Source of the DNA: DP-20 sp964539925
Lineage (GTDB): Bacteria; Desulfobacterota; Binatia; UBA9968
Direction: 5' to 3'
DNA length: 26,560 nucleotides
NCBI GenBank assembly: GCA_964539925.1
Contig: CAZILB010000040.1
Location: 1-26,560 of the forward strand
Below the pieces are notes generated by a model. That model was not told the DNA's origin and did not search any database. It saw only the letters and a program-made list of their open reading frames with translations. Positions 1-8,189 of this stretch are shown one piece after another; within the stretch, counting starts at the first letter, position 1, and each line of letters starts with the position of its first letter. A program made the position numbers and the translations under genes.

Positions 1-71
1 AATCCAGCTCGCTGCCGAATAACTATCGGTTCAGGCACGGGCAGTGCCGAGAAACGTCGAAGTCTCCGTCG

Positions 72-1184
72 CTACGATGTGCGCGTTTCCCCGCGGCGCT
101 GCTCGATGGCGTAGCGCACCAGGGCGGCGTAGCGGTAGACCACGTGGGCGAACTTGCTGTAGGGGGCGGTGATGAACAGACCGGCGACGACGCCAAGGTG
201 GATGACCAAGAGCGTGCCCATGGCGGCGGTCTCGCGGAACGCGAGCAGCACGAGACCCGTGAGGCTGGTGAGAAACAGCAACACGAGAAAAGCCACGTCC
301 ATGCTCAGCATGTTTGACGCGGCGGGGGCGCGGTCGCTTTTCCATTTGAGATAGAGCAAACCCGGGCAGCCGATCAACAGGCCGATGCCGCCGACGGTGC
401 CGAGCACCACCGGCGCGCTGAGATAAGGATAGGGCGCGTGCCAGTCGAGAAAGTGATGATAGAAAGCGGCGATGGTGGTGGCCGCCAGATCGAGCAGAAA
501 TCCGTAGAACACCAGATGGTGAAACCACATCCTCGAATGGGAGAAACTCTCTCCCGGATAGTTGCAGCCCGCGCCGCCGCCTTTCATATAGGCGAGGCCG
601 AAGGCGTCCTTGGTCGCCCGCCAGAGCGCGGATAGATCGACGAGATCGGCGAGCGATCCTCCGGTCTCGCGCCAAAAACGAGCCGCTCCGATCAAGAAAA
701 CAATAAAACCGTAGAGCACGATCAGCGACGGCGGAATGGTCATGGCGATGAACGGCACGACGCGGTAAAACGCGCCTTCGCCGACATGGGTGCCGAAGAG
801 CACCCCGGCGCCCTGGAACCAGAGCACGAGCGCGAGAATGATCAGGATCGAGGCTGCCGTGATCGCGCCGACGGCCAAGGCGTTGCGCTTGAACAGCGCG
901 GACAACACCGCCGGCCAGGTGAACTCACTGTAGGTATCGGCGCGCAACTGGGACATGAGTTTTGGAATATTGACGCCGAACTCATGAGGCGGCGCATACT
1001 GGCAGGCGTAGTAGCAGTCCCGGCAATCGAAGCAGAGATTGGCGAGATAAGTCAGATCGGCTTTGGTGAAAAGCCGGCGCTGCTCCATCGCCGGAAACAC
1101 CGCGCAGTAGCCTTCGCAGTAGCGGCAGGCGTTGCAGATCGTCATCTGCCGCGCGCCGTCCTGGATCAACTCAGAATCCGGCAC
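72..1184 (-). CDS. tcuB: TcuB-like membrane Fe-S/heme electron-transfer subunit
   Basis: This is the membrane partner of the FAD dehydrogenase encoded just upstream (TcuA/TcuB, also CobZ-like). In the family TcuB takes electrons from reduced FAD of TcuA through two 4Fe-4S clusters and passes them into the membrane. The N-terminus shows two four-cysteine motifs, C17-C20-C23-C27 (CNACRYCEGYC) and C51-C54-C57-C61 (CFDCRDCYYAC), followed by about six hydrophobic segments. I chose the GTG at 1184 because a GGGAGG ribosome site lies 9 nt upstream; it gives 370 residues, normal for the family. The gene overlaps the end of tcuA by 14 nt, so translation is probably coupled. The electron path is known for the family; the substrate in this organism is not certain. 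Confidence 0.88.
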   Translation of the reverse strand: MPDSELIQDGARQMTICNACRYCEGYCAVFPAMEQRRLFTKADLTYLANLCFDCRDCYYACQYAPPHEFGVNIPKLMSQLRADTYSEFTWPAVLSALFKRNALAVGAITAASILIILALVLWFQGAGVLFGTHVGEGAFYRVVPFIAMTIPPSLIVLYGFIVFLIGAARFWRETGGSLADLVDLSALWRATKDAFGLAYMKGGGAGCNYPGESFSHSRMWFHHLVFYGFLLDLAATTIAAFYHHFLDWHAPYPYLSAPVVLGTVGGIGLLIGCPGLLYLKWKSDRAPAASNMLSMDVAFLVLLFLTSLTGLVLLAFRETAAMGTLLVIHLGVVAGLFITAPYSKFAHVVYRYAALVRYAIEQRRGETRTS

Positions 1185-2568
1185 AGCGCGCCGCCTCCCG
1201 TCCGGCGATCCGCCCAAATACCGAACCTATGGTTAAGCCGAATCCGGCGAGATAGCCTTTGCCCAGGATATTTCCGGCCATCACTTCGCCCGCGGCAAAA
1301 ACATTTTTTGCCGCCTGGCCGTCTTGCATCACTACCCGCGCCCGCTCGTTTACGGTAACGCCGAGATAAGTAAACGTGATGCCGGGTCTTAGCGGGTAGC
1401 CATAGTAGGGCGGCGTGTCGATGGGCCGCGCCCAGTGGCTTTTCGGCGGATTCAGACCCTCGGTGCGACAATCGTCCAGGTCGCCGGGATCGAATCGTCC
1501 GCCGCGCACCGACCAGTTGAAAGCCTCGACAGTTTTCTCAAGCGCCGGAACATCGATCTCCAGCTTCTTCGCCAGCTCCGCGACGGATGCCGCTTCCACC
1601 GGCGGAAATACCGACGGCATGAAATGCGGCAGCGCCTTGGCGTCGATGATCGAATAGGCGATCTGTCCCGGTTGCTCGGCGATGAGTTTTCCCCAGATGG
1701 CGTAGCGCTTCGGCCAAAAATCCTCGCCCTCGTCGTAGAACCGCTTCACGTCCTTGTTGACGACGATGCCGAACGGGGGACTGTCGAGGCGGGTCACGAT
1801 GCCGCCGTCGAACTTCGGAGCGCGCGCGTCGAGCGCCACGGCGTGGCAGCCGCGCGGATCGCCCACGGGCTTGGCGCCATGCTTGAGCAATTCTTTTAAC
1901 ATCCGTCCCTGGTTGTGCGGCGTGCCACGGATGATGAAGTTGTCGGCGGCATCGCCCCAATACTCTTTCAGCCAGGGGATGTTCGCTTCAAATCCGCCGG
2001 AGGCAACCACGAGGGTCTTCGCCGCGTATTCCTTTGACCCGCCATTGGAACTCGCCAAAGCAGAGGCAAATTCTCCGTCGGTCATTTTCACTTCGCGCAC
2101 CTCGGTTTCGTAGGAGATTTCAACGCCAAGCTTGGCTGCAGTGTCGTAGTAGGCGTTCATCATCGCCTTGCCGCCGCCGAGCATAAAGAGGTTGGTCCGC
2201 GCCAGATGGAGCGTGCCGCGGAGCGGCTTCTGCCAGCGCACGCCGCTCTCCGCCATCCAGGCGCCGAGGCTTTCCGACTCGCGAATCGTCAGTCGCGCCA
2301 ATTGTTCACTGGTCGCGCCGCCGGTGACGCCGAGAAGGTCCTGCCAAAATTCCTGTTCAAGGTAGGCGCCGGTGACATATTCCGTCGCGCCCTTATGCAT
2401 ATAGCGGATGTCGCGGGTGTGGCGGCTGTTGCCGCCGCGGAAATCCCGGCTGGCGATCTCGACCAGTTGCACGCGGGCGCCGGCGCGCCGCGCCGTGATC
2501 GCCGCGCATAGCGCCGCGTTGCCGCCGCCGATGACCAACACGTCGAGAGGCGTGTCTCGAGCCATCAT
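1171..2568 (-). CDS. tcuA: TcuA-like FAD-dependent tricarballylate dehydrogenase
   Basis: This is a flavoprotein of the fumarate reductase/succinate dehydrogenase flavoprotein superfamily, closest to tricarballylate dehydrogenase, which oxidises tricarballylate to cis-aconitate. The N-terminal dinucleotide-binding segment VIGGGNAALCAAITARRAG (about residues 12-30) binds FAD, and the C-terminal part (NVFAAGEVMAGNILGKGYLAGFGLTIGSVFGRIAG) is the typical second FAD segment. Length, 465 residues, fits the family. Two adjacent ATGs (2568 and 2565) are possible starts, with no clear ribosome site before them. It is followed by overlapping tcuB and diverges from the thiamine-diphosphate enzyme gene. 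Substrate assignment rests on the tcuA-tcuB pairing; a related tricarboxylic or unsaturated acid is possible. Confidence 0.87.
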   Translation of the reverse strand: MMARDTPLDVLVIGGGNAALCAAITARRAGARVQLVEIASRDFRGGNSRHTRDIRYMHKGATEYVTGAYLEQEFWQDLLGVTGGATSEQLARLTIRESESLGAWMAESGVRWQKPLRGTLHLARTNLFMLGGGKAMMNAYYDTAAKLGVEISYETEVREVKMTDGEFASALASSNGGSKEYAAKTLVVASGGFEANIPWLKEYWGDAADNFIIRGTPHNQGRMLKELLKHGAKPVGDPRGCHAVALDARAPKFDGGIVTRLDSPPFGIVVNKDVKRFYDEGEDFWPKRYAIWGKLIAEQPGQIAYSIIDAKALPHFMPSVFPPVEAASVAELAKKLEIDVPALEKTVEAFNWSVRGGRFDPGDLDDCRTEGLNPPKSHWARPIDTPPYYGYPLRPGITFTYLGVTVNERARVVMQDGQAAKNVFAAGEVMAGNILGKGYLAGFGLTIGSVFGRIAGREAARCAGF

Positions 2569-2753
2569 GGTCCGAATAGCATACCTTAATTGCGGCGCCT
2601 TTGCTCGATTCCTCGAGATGTCGGCGACGTGCCTTGCGACGGATGCCTCTTATGCCCTGACCCCCTAGTGGATTGCGCCATTGACGGGCGGTAGGTCGCT
2701 GTATTAAACGAAGCGTTGTCTGATCCGATCACGATTCTTTTTGCGATTGCTGA

Positions 2754-2778
2754 AATCGAAAAAGTAATTCACTCGATT
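2754..2778. promoter_or_regulatory. Inverted repeat, candidate operator
   Basis: AATCGA at 2754-2759 is repeated inverted as TCGATT at 2773-2778 across a 13-nt AT-rich spacer. The site lies 20 nt before the start of the thiamine-diphosphate enzyme gene, in the 230-nt divergent region shared with tcuA. The placement suits a regulator site, but arms this short arise by chance, so this is only a candidate. Confidence 0.25.
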
Positions 2779-2798
2779 CCGATCCGGGGGAGGCATCG

Positions 2799-4478
2799 AT
2801 GGCAAAAGTCACGGGGAGTCACCTCATCTGCAAGGCGCTCAAACTCGAAGGGGTGAAGAACATCTTCGCCCTGGCCGGGGATCACATTTTACCGGTGCTC
2901 GACGTGATGGCGGACGAGGACTTCCGCATCATCGACACCCGGCATGAGCAGGCCGCGGTCCACATGGCCGACGCCTGGAGCCGCTTGACCGAGCAGCCGG
3001 GCGTCTGCATGTACACCACTCCGGGATTCGCCAACGCGATCCCCGGCTTGACCAACGCCATGCACACCGAGGCACCGGTAATTTCCATCGCCGGCTGCGC
3101 CGACGCGCACGATCTCGGCCGCGGCGCGCAGCAAGAGATCGACCAGGTCGGCATGGCCGGACCCATGTGCAAGGGCTCGTTCATGGTCCACGACGCGCGG
3201 CGCATTCCCGAGTTCATCGCCCGCGCCCTGCGCCTGGCGTATAGCGGGCGGCGCGGGCCGGTGCACCTGACGATCCCCATCGACGTCCAAGAGCGCGTCG
3301 TCGAAGAGGACGATGTCGCGTTTATCTCGCCCGACGCCTACCGGCCGAAAGGCGCCGTTCTCGGAGATCCTGAGCAGGTGCGCCGCGCCGTCGCGTTACT
3401 CCGCCAGACGCAAAAGCCGCTGGCGATCGCCGGCGCTCCGGCCGGCTACACGCTTTCGGGGGAAGCCATGCGGCGCTTCATCGAATCGACGCGCGTGCCA
3501 ATTGTGACCGAGGAACAGGCGCGCGGCCTTGTCCCCGACGACCACCCCTACGTGTTCGGCTACTTCGAGCGCGGCTTGAATCGCGCCGCGGGAAAAGTCC
3601 GCGACGCGGATGTCGTCCTGCTACTTGGCCGCAAACAAGATTTTGTCACCGGCTATTGCCGCCCGCCCCATGTCGCGGCCAACGCCAAAATTATCCAGAT
3701 CGATCCGTCGCCTTTGGAGATCGGCCGCAATCGCGGCGTCGACGTCGGCATCGTCGGCGATGTTTCGAGCGTCCTGGAGCAGATGACCGAGGAGGCGGCC
3801 AACTTCCAGTGGCAAGATCTACCCTGGCTTAACGAGCTACGCGCCGCGCGCTCGGCGCAAGCCGAATGGGCCGACGCTTTGGCGCAGCCAAAGACGCCGA
3901 TGCACGCTCTCTTCGTTCACAAGACATTGCAGTCGATGCTTCGCGCCGACGACTGCCTGATCTTCGACGGCGGCGACTTCTGCCATTTCGGCCGATCTTA
4001 TCTTCCCGCGATGAAACCCAAGCATTGGCTCAACGTTTCCAGCCTCGGCATGCTCGGCTCGTCCCTGCCCTCCGCACTGGCGGCCAAGGTCGCCTATCCG
4101 GATTCGCGCGTGTTCATGCTGACCGGCGACGGCGCCTTCTGCTTTAACGGCATGGAGTTCGACACCGCCGTGCGCCACAATCTCAACATCGTCGCCATCA
4201 TGGGGAACGACTCGGCGTGGGGCATTGACCGACAAATTCAACTCGGCCTCTATGGCCGCGCCGTCGCCACCGACCTGCGCCAGACACGCTACGATCAAGT
4301 CGTGCAAGGCCTCGGCGGTTACGGAGAGTTCGTCGAGCGTCCCGAGGATCTCCGCCCCGCGCTAGAGCGAGCCCTCGCCGCCGGCAAACCGGCGCTGCTC
4401 AATGTCGCTATCGAGCGCGCCATCAGCCCCCGCGGCGAAGCCGCCATCGGCCGGCGCAAAGCCGCGGCGCCGAAATAA
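2799..4478 (+). CDS. Thiamine diphosphate-dependent enzyme, acetolactate synthase-like
   Basis: This is a three-domain thiamine diphosphate enzyme of the acetolactate synthase/benzoylformate decarboxylase/oxalyl-CoA decarboxylase superfamily. The N-terminal Pyr domain carries the cofactor-activating glutamate E50 in the motif RHEQAAVHMAD. A central domain follows, and the C-terminal PP domain has the Mg/ThDP motif beginning G443-D444-G445 (GDGAFCFNGMEF) and ending GND about 27 residues on, where most relatives have NN. The start ATG has a strong GGGGGAGG site at 2786-2793. At 559 residues it is of usual length. No regulatory acetolactate synthase subunit is nearby and the neighbours are catabolic, so a decarboxylase or lyase role is more likely than branched-chain amino acid synthesis. 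The substrate cannot be read from the sequence. Confidence 0.85.
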   Translation: MAKVTGSHLICKALKLEGVKNIFALAGDHILPVLDVMADEDFRIIDTRHEQAAVHMADAWSRLTEQPGVCMYTTPGFANAIPGLTNAMHTEAPVISIAGCADAHDLGRGAQQEIDQVGMAGPMCKGSFMVHDARRIPEFIARALRLAYSGRRGPVHLTIPIDVQERVVEEDDVAFISPDAYRPKGAVLGDPEQVRRAVALLRQTQKPLAIAGAPAGYTLSGEAMRRFIESTRVPIVTEEQARGLVPDDHPYVFGYFERGLNRAAGKVRDADVVLLLGRKQDFVTGYCRPPHVAANAKIIQIDPSPLEIGRNRGVDVGIVGDVSSVLEQMTEEAANFQWQDLPWLNELRAARSAQAEWADALAQPKTPMHALFVHKTLQSMLRADDCLIFDGGDFCHFGRSYLPAMKPKHWLNVSSLGMLGSSLPSALAAKVAYPDSRVFMLTGDGAFCFNGMEFDTAVRHNLNIVAIMGNDSAWGIDRQIQLGLYGRAVATDLRQTRYDQVVQGLGGYGEFVERPEDLRPALERALAAGKPALLNVAIERAISPRGEAAIGRRKAAAPK

Positions 4479-4558
4479 GGCGCAACCTCGTGAACCGTGC
4501 TCGTGGAACGTGGTGGTAAAATTTCGCGCCGACCTATCTCTTTTGGAGGCCCTTTGTC

Positions 4559-5274
4559 ATGCGCTACGAACTTTATTACTGGCCGTCGATCCAGGGCCGC
4601 GGTGAATTCATTCGCCTCGCCCTCGAAGACGCGGGCGCCGACTACGTCGATGTGGCGCGCACCCCGGGCGGCATGGCGGCGATGATGCGCCTGATGGAAA
4701 ACCGCGCGATCGAACATCCGCCGTTCGCGCCGCCGTTTCTCAAAGCCGGCAAATTTCTGATCGCGCAGACCGCGAATATCCTCTTCTACCTCGGGCCGCG
4801 CTTGGGCCTTGCGCCAGAAAGCGAGCCCATGCGTCTGTGGCCGCACCAACTGCAACTCACCATCGCCGATTGGGTCGGCGAAGTACACGATACGCATCAT
4901 CCGATCTCCGGCAGCCTTTATTACGAAGACCAGAAAAGAGAGGCGAAGCGGCGCGCGGCGGATTTCACCGCGAATCGTCTGCCGAAGTATCTCGGTTACT
5001 TCGACGGCATACTCGATCGCAATCCCAAGGGAAGCGATTTTTTTCTGAGCAAAAAGACGTCCTACGTCGATCTGTCCCTATTCCAAATGGTCGAAGGCCT
5101 GCGTTATGCGTTCCCCCGTGCGATGGCGCGACTGGAATCGAAACATCCCAAGGTCATCGCGTTGCACAATCGCGTCGCCGCCCGTCCGCGCCTCGCAGCC
5201 TACTTATCTTCGGCTTGCCGAATCCCGTTCAATCAGGACGGTATCTTTCGCCATTATCCCGAGCTGGATAGATA
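4559..5274 (+). CDS. Glutathione S-transferase family protein (3' end at gap)
   Basis: This is a cytosolic-type glutathione S-transferase. The N-terminal thioredoxin-like domain (residues 1-80) begins ELYYWPSIQGRGEFIRLALE, the tyrosine-type, sigma/pi-like pattern, and contains the glutathione-contact turn QTANILFYLG. A helical domain follows (about 85-235). The ATG at 4559 is preceded by TGGAGG. The last visible codons encode HYPELDR and then TAn, the third base being the first N of the gap; with 238 residues already present, TAA or TAG is likely there, so the protein is probably complete. It lies 80 nt after the thiamine-diphosphate enzyme gene on the same strand, perhaps co-transcribed. The electrophilic substrate is unknown. 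Confidence 0.85.
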
Positions 5275-5374
5275 NNNNNNNNNNNNNNNNNNNNNNNNNN
5301 NNNNNNNNNNNNNNNNNNNNNNNNNNNNNNNNNNNNNNNNNNNNNNNNNNNNNNNNNNNNNNNNNNNNNNNNNN
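5275..5374. other. Assembly gap, 100 N
   Basis: This is a run of exactly 100 N, the usual placeholder for a gap of unknown size. The glutathione S-transferase gene reaches it from the left and a substrate-binding protein gene, lacking its 5' part, emerges on the right. The missing sequence must hold at least most of that second gene, so the true gap is longer than 100 bases or the two sides are a scaffold join. Confidence 0.97.
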
Positions 5375-5375
5375 A

Positions 5376-5622
5376 AAAAGAACGAACGGTGAAGACCATC
5401 GCGCGCCACACGCGCCTGAAGGAAACCAAAGCGATCGAGGAGATTTACACCGATGCCGCGAAGTATGTCGATCGCGTCCCCCGCGTGGAAGCCGAAGCCG
5501 TCGCAGCCACGCTGGAATTTATGGGCAAGAAAGGTCTGCCCATCGAAACCTTTGCCGATAATTCGATCATCGACCGTCTGGTGAAGGAAGGATTCGTCGA
5601 TCAGATTTACAAAAGACGCTAG
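5376..5622 (+). CDS. ABC transporter substrate-binding protein, C-terminal fragment
   Basis: The frame is open from the gap edge (codons for KERT before the GTG at 5389) and encodes about 82 C-terminal residues ending VDQIYKRR. The pattern TVKTIARHTRLKETKAIEEIYTDAAKYVDRVPRVEAEAV is typical of the last helices of NMT1/SsuA-type periplasmic binding proteins, which capture small organic solutes for an ABC importer. Most of the protein, including the signal peptide, lies in the gap, so the GTG at 5389 is not a true start. The stop is 6 nt from the convergent end of the GrdB-type gene. The solute is unknown and no permease or ATPase gene is visible here. Confidence 0.72.
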
Positions 5623-5628
5623 CCGGCT

Positions 5629-6510
5629 CTAGCATTGGCAGCGGATTGAAAATTCTTTCTCTGTATCGAGCAACGACTCTCCCACCGCCTGATGATCGGC
5701 GACGTGGCGCGAGACCGTGCCGAAGCCGCGGCGATACAGCTCTCTGACCTCTTCTTCCCAGGCGCGTTTGCCGTCCGCCGACCACTGAAACGGCAGCTCG
5801 GTTATTTTCCAGTTGGCATCGAAGGCCGGCGCCGCGTTCAGTGCCGCTCGAAGGATATTTCGTTGCATCTCCTGCTCGTGGGGCTTGCCTGCCGGACAGC
5901 CGAGGGGAAAATCCAAGAAAGCCGTTCGCGGAGGCTTGAAGGCCATGCTGACTTCCCACAGTGTGCTCATGGACAGCGTCGGCAGTCCCCTAGCTTCCAG
6001 GGCTCGTGCGATCAGTCCGACGGACCGATGGCAAGCCGGTCAAAAGGGAAAAAGAAAAACCAGATCGACGCCCTGCGCGTCGAATTCCTCCTTGATGCGC
6101 GGGACCGCGGTCTCAATCAGCGCGCCAAACTTGGAAATCGATCCCACCATCGAAACCGCTTTCGGCGCCAGTTTGCCGACCGCGCCCTCGGTTTCCAACT
6201 CGACCAACCGGTCGCGCGGAAAAGCGACGTTGAGATCGTCAAGCGCCCAAACTCGAACCGGTGTTTGATGCGCCACGATCAGCTCGGAATAGGGTGTTTC
6301 ACGATCGATCAGACGATAGGAGAGATCGTTGGTCTCCGCCAATGATAGTTCATCGCGTCGTTGAATACCCGCGCTGGTAAAGATACCGATCGTCGACTCT
6401 GCGATGGGTTTGCGCAGGGGCTCAAGCCGCGGCAGCGCGAAATTGGGCTGGCGCGGATAGGGCTTGGGCGCCATCAATTCGGTCATGAACTGGACATAGT
6501 TGAACGGCAA
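5629..6510 (-). CDS. GrdB-type reductase, predicted selenoprotein with in-frame UGA
   Basis: Two same-frame open segments, separated only by TGA at 6042-6040, read as one 293-residue protein of the glycine/sarcosine/betaine/D-proline reductase selenoprotein B family. Around the TGA the protein reads VFLFPF-U-PACHRSVGLIARALEARG, so Sec157 and Cys160 form a U-x-x-C redox pair, the arrangement expected in this family. The C-terminal half has the recognisable PRTAFLDFPLGCPAGKP. A hairpin suited to a bacterial SECIS follows the TGA. I chose the TTG start at 6510 because AAAGGAG (6517-6523) lies 6 nt upstream and because NYVQFM is a family-like N-terminus; the ATG at 6564 lacks such support. The gene stands alone, without grdA, grdC-D or grdE, so classical glycine reductase is unlikely. 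The substrate is unknown. Family and Sec are inferred from sequence; no selA-selD genes are in the window. Confidence 0.85.
6011..6029 (-). promoter_or_regulatory. Bacterial SECIS-type hairpin after in-frame UGA
   Basis: In the minus-strand mRNA, 10 nt separate the UGA (6042-6040) from an 8-bp stem, AUCGGUCC pairing with GGACUGAU (one G-U pair), closed by the loop GUC. The first loop base is G and lies 19 nt after the UGA. This matches the accepted bacterial SECIS pattern (short stem, small loop with G in the first two positions, loop 16-37 nt from UGA) recognised by SelB. The hairpin lies inside codons for HRSVGLI. Confidence 0.78.
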
Positions 6511-6601
6511 CGAATACTCCTTTCGGGACTTCCATTCATAGTTGCATTCGCTCCGCTCAGTCAAACTGGTTTTCGATGGCGTGCCGGGGCGCGCTTTGCC
6601 C

Positions 6602-6630
6602 TTGACTCGCCGTCCGCGCCTGTCTTAACT
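6602..6630 (+). promoter_or_regulatory. Weak candidate promoter for the amidohydrolase
   Basis: TTGACT at 6602-6607 is separated by 17 nt from TTAACT at 6625-6630, about 75 nt before the amidohydrolase start. The upstream element is good but the -10 matches at only three positions. It lies in the 195-nt divergent region shared with the GrdB-type gene. Confidence 0.3.
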
Positions 6631-6705
6631 TACGCCCAGCCATCAAATTCAAACACGGCGTCTCCGTTGTCCGACCAATCCGGCGCGACGCCATAGGAGA
6701 AGATC

Positions 6706-7842
6706 ATGATTGCACCGTTAGTCTTAGACGCCGATTCTCACGTAAGCGAACCGTTGAATCTTTGGCAGGAACGACTGCCGGCAAAATATCGCGACATCGC
6801 GCCGCATATGGAAACGAGCTACAAAGGCCGGCCCGGCGCCTGGTGGCATATCGAAGCGGAGCGCGAGCCGCACAACGTAATTTTGGGGTTCGGCGCCAAC
6901 AAGACGGTCGAAGAGCTGCAGGAGTTTTTGAAAGATTTTTCCTACGCCGGCGCGCATCGCGGCGGCTGGGATCCCGCCCAACGGCTGAAGGACATGGACC
7001 GGGACGGCGTCGCCGGCGACGTGCTCTACACCACCCTCGGCTTCCGCATGTTCTGGATTAGAGATGCCGGCTTTCAACGGGCCTGCTTTCAGGTTTACAA
7101 CGATTGGCTCGCGGAATTTTGCAGCTATTCGCCCAAGCGGCTCAAGGGCCTGGCTCTGATATCGCTTTACGAACCCAAAGAAGCCGCTAAAGATTTGGCG
7201 GAGTGCAAAAAGAAGGGACTTTCAGGAGCGATCATCTGGGCATCGCCGCCGGAGGAGTTGCCCTTCTATGACGAAGTCTACGATTCGTTCTGGGCCGCGG
7301 CGCAGGAGCTGGGAATGCCCCTCAGTCTGCACGAATTCGCCGGCTTTCAGTGGGTCGATTGGGACTCGAGCCCCAAGAAGCGCACCGTCGCCATGGGCAT
7401 CAACTCGCACGAAGTGGAGAGAACATTCTCCACCTTGATCCTCTCCGGCGTGCTCGAACGGTTCCCCGGCCTCAAGGTCGTGTCCGCCGAGTTGAATTGC
7501 GGCTGGCTGCCATACTTCCTGCGCCGCATCGACGAGCGTTTCAAGGCTCGCGGCGTGCGCGCCCACGGAAGTCCTTTCCCGACCAAACTGACGATGACGC
7601 CCAGCGAATACTTTCGCCGACAACTCTACGCGACCTTCATCGACGACACCTTCGGCATCGCCCACCGAAACGACATCGGCGTCGGCAATATGCTCTGGTC
7701 CTCGGATTTTCCCCACAGCGCGACGTTCTGGCCGCACTCGCAGGAAAAGATCGCCGATGATTTCCGGGACGTCGGCGAAAAAGACCGGGCGAAAATTCTC
7801 TGTCGAAACACGGCCGAGCTATACGACTTTGAAATCACCTGA
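6706..7842 (+). CDS. Amidohydrolase family 2 metal-dependent hydrolase/decarboxylase
   Basis: This is a TIM-barrel metalloenzyme of the amidohydrolase-2 family, related to 2-amino-3-carboxymuconate semialdehyde decarboxylase and gamma-resorcylate decarboxylase. The N-terminal metal motif is DADSH (D8-x-D10-x-H12); a conserved LHEF histidine is at about residue 208; the pattern LERFPGLKVVSAELNCGWLPYFLRRID is typical of the family; and the C-terminal SDFPH (about residue 334) supplies the conserved aspartate. Start ATG has AGGAG 6 nt upstream. At 378 residues it has the usual length. It is divergent from the GrdB-type gene and 71 nt before a substrate-binding protein gene. A role in aromatic or carboxylic acid breakdown is inferred from the family; whether it hydrolyses or decarboxylates cannot be told. 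Confidence 0.87.
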   Translation: MIAPLVLDADSHVSEPLNLWQERLPAKYRDIAPHMETSYKGRPGAWWHIEAEREPHNVILGFGANKTVEELQEFLKDFSYAGAHRGGWDPAQRLKDMDRDGVAGDVLYTTLGFRMFWIRDAGFQRACFQVYNDWLAEFCSYSPKRLKGLALISLYEPKEAAKDLAECKKKGLSGAIIWASPPEELPFYDEVYDSFWAAAQELGMPLSLHEFAGFQWVDWDSSPKKRTVAMGINSHEVERTFSTLILSGVLERFPGLKVVSAELNCGWLPYFLRRIDERFKARGVRAHGSPFPTKLTMTPSEYFRRQLYATFIDDTFGIAHRNDIGVGNMLWSSDFPHSATFWPHSQEKIADDFRDVGEKDRAKILCRNTAELYDFEIT

Positions 7843-7913
7843 CGTTGTCCCTTCGCATCGATGCTATCGTGTTCTCGATTTTCCATGCCTTTTCGCTTTG
7901 CGACGAGCGCGTC

Positions 7914-8046
7914 ATGTCGGCAACGATAAAAATCCTGAGCGCCGGCGCCGTCAAACCCGGCTTGACGAAAGTCGTGCAAGAGTACCAGCGGCACTCGGAT
8001 GAAGACGTTAGCCTTTCGTTCGCCACCGCTCCCGCCATCCTCGAGC
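7914..8046 (+). CDS. Substrate-binding protein, ModA-like, N-terminal fragment
   Basis: Forty-four codons are visible before the second gap. The start MSATIKILSAGAVKPGLTKV followed by an FATAPAILE segment matches the first beta-strand and ligand loop of the molybdate/tungstate-type (SBP_bac_11) binding proteins, many of which in environmental genomes are single genes that begin at this point without an obvious signal peptide. ATG at 7914 was chosen because the family motif begins at once; the frame is open further upstream to 7845 but adds nothing family-like. No clear ribosome site is present. The 3' part is lost in the gap. Confidence 0.6.
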
Positions 8047-8146
8047 NNNNNNNNNNNNNNNNNNNNNNNNNNNNNNNNNNNNNNNNNNNNNNNNNNNNNN
8101 NNNNNNNNNNNNNNNNNNNNNNNNNNNNNNNNNNNNNNNNNNNNNN
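8047..8146. other. Assembly gap, 100 N
   Basis: This is a second run of exactly 100 N, again a placeholder. It truncates the ModA-like gene. To its right only 43 nt remain before the stop codon of the SagB-type gene, and nothing recognisable is seen in them. Order and distance across the gap are not proven. Confidence 0.97.
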
Positions 8147-8189
8147 TGGAGAACGACACTGATAACGGCGACGTCAAGATGGCCCGAGA

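Noticed and set aside
1..71. A gene downstream of tcuB at the left edge
   Set aside because: The 71 bases are too short and carry no recognisable motif in any frame.
2799..4478. Assigning the ThDP enzyme as biosynthetic acetolactate synthase large subunit
   Set aside because: No regulatory subunit or ilv gene nearby and the C-terminal motif ends GND rather than NN; only the superfamily is supported.
5376..6042. Reading the downstream GrdB-type segment (5629-5970) as a separate gene starting at ATG 5970
   Set aside because: It has no ribosome site, would lack the N-terminal domain, and is in the same frame as the upstream segment with only the TGA between; the SECIS-like hairpin favours one protein.
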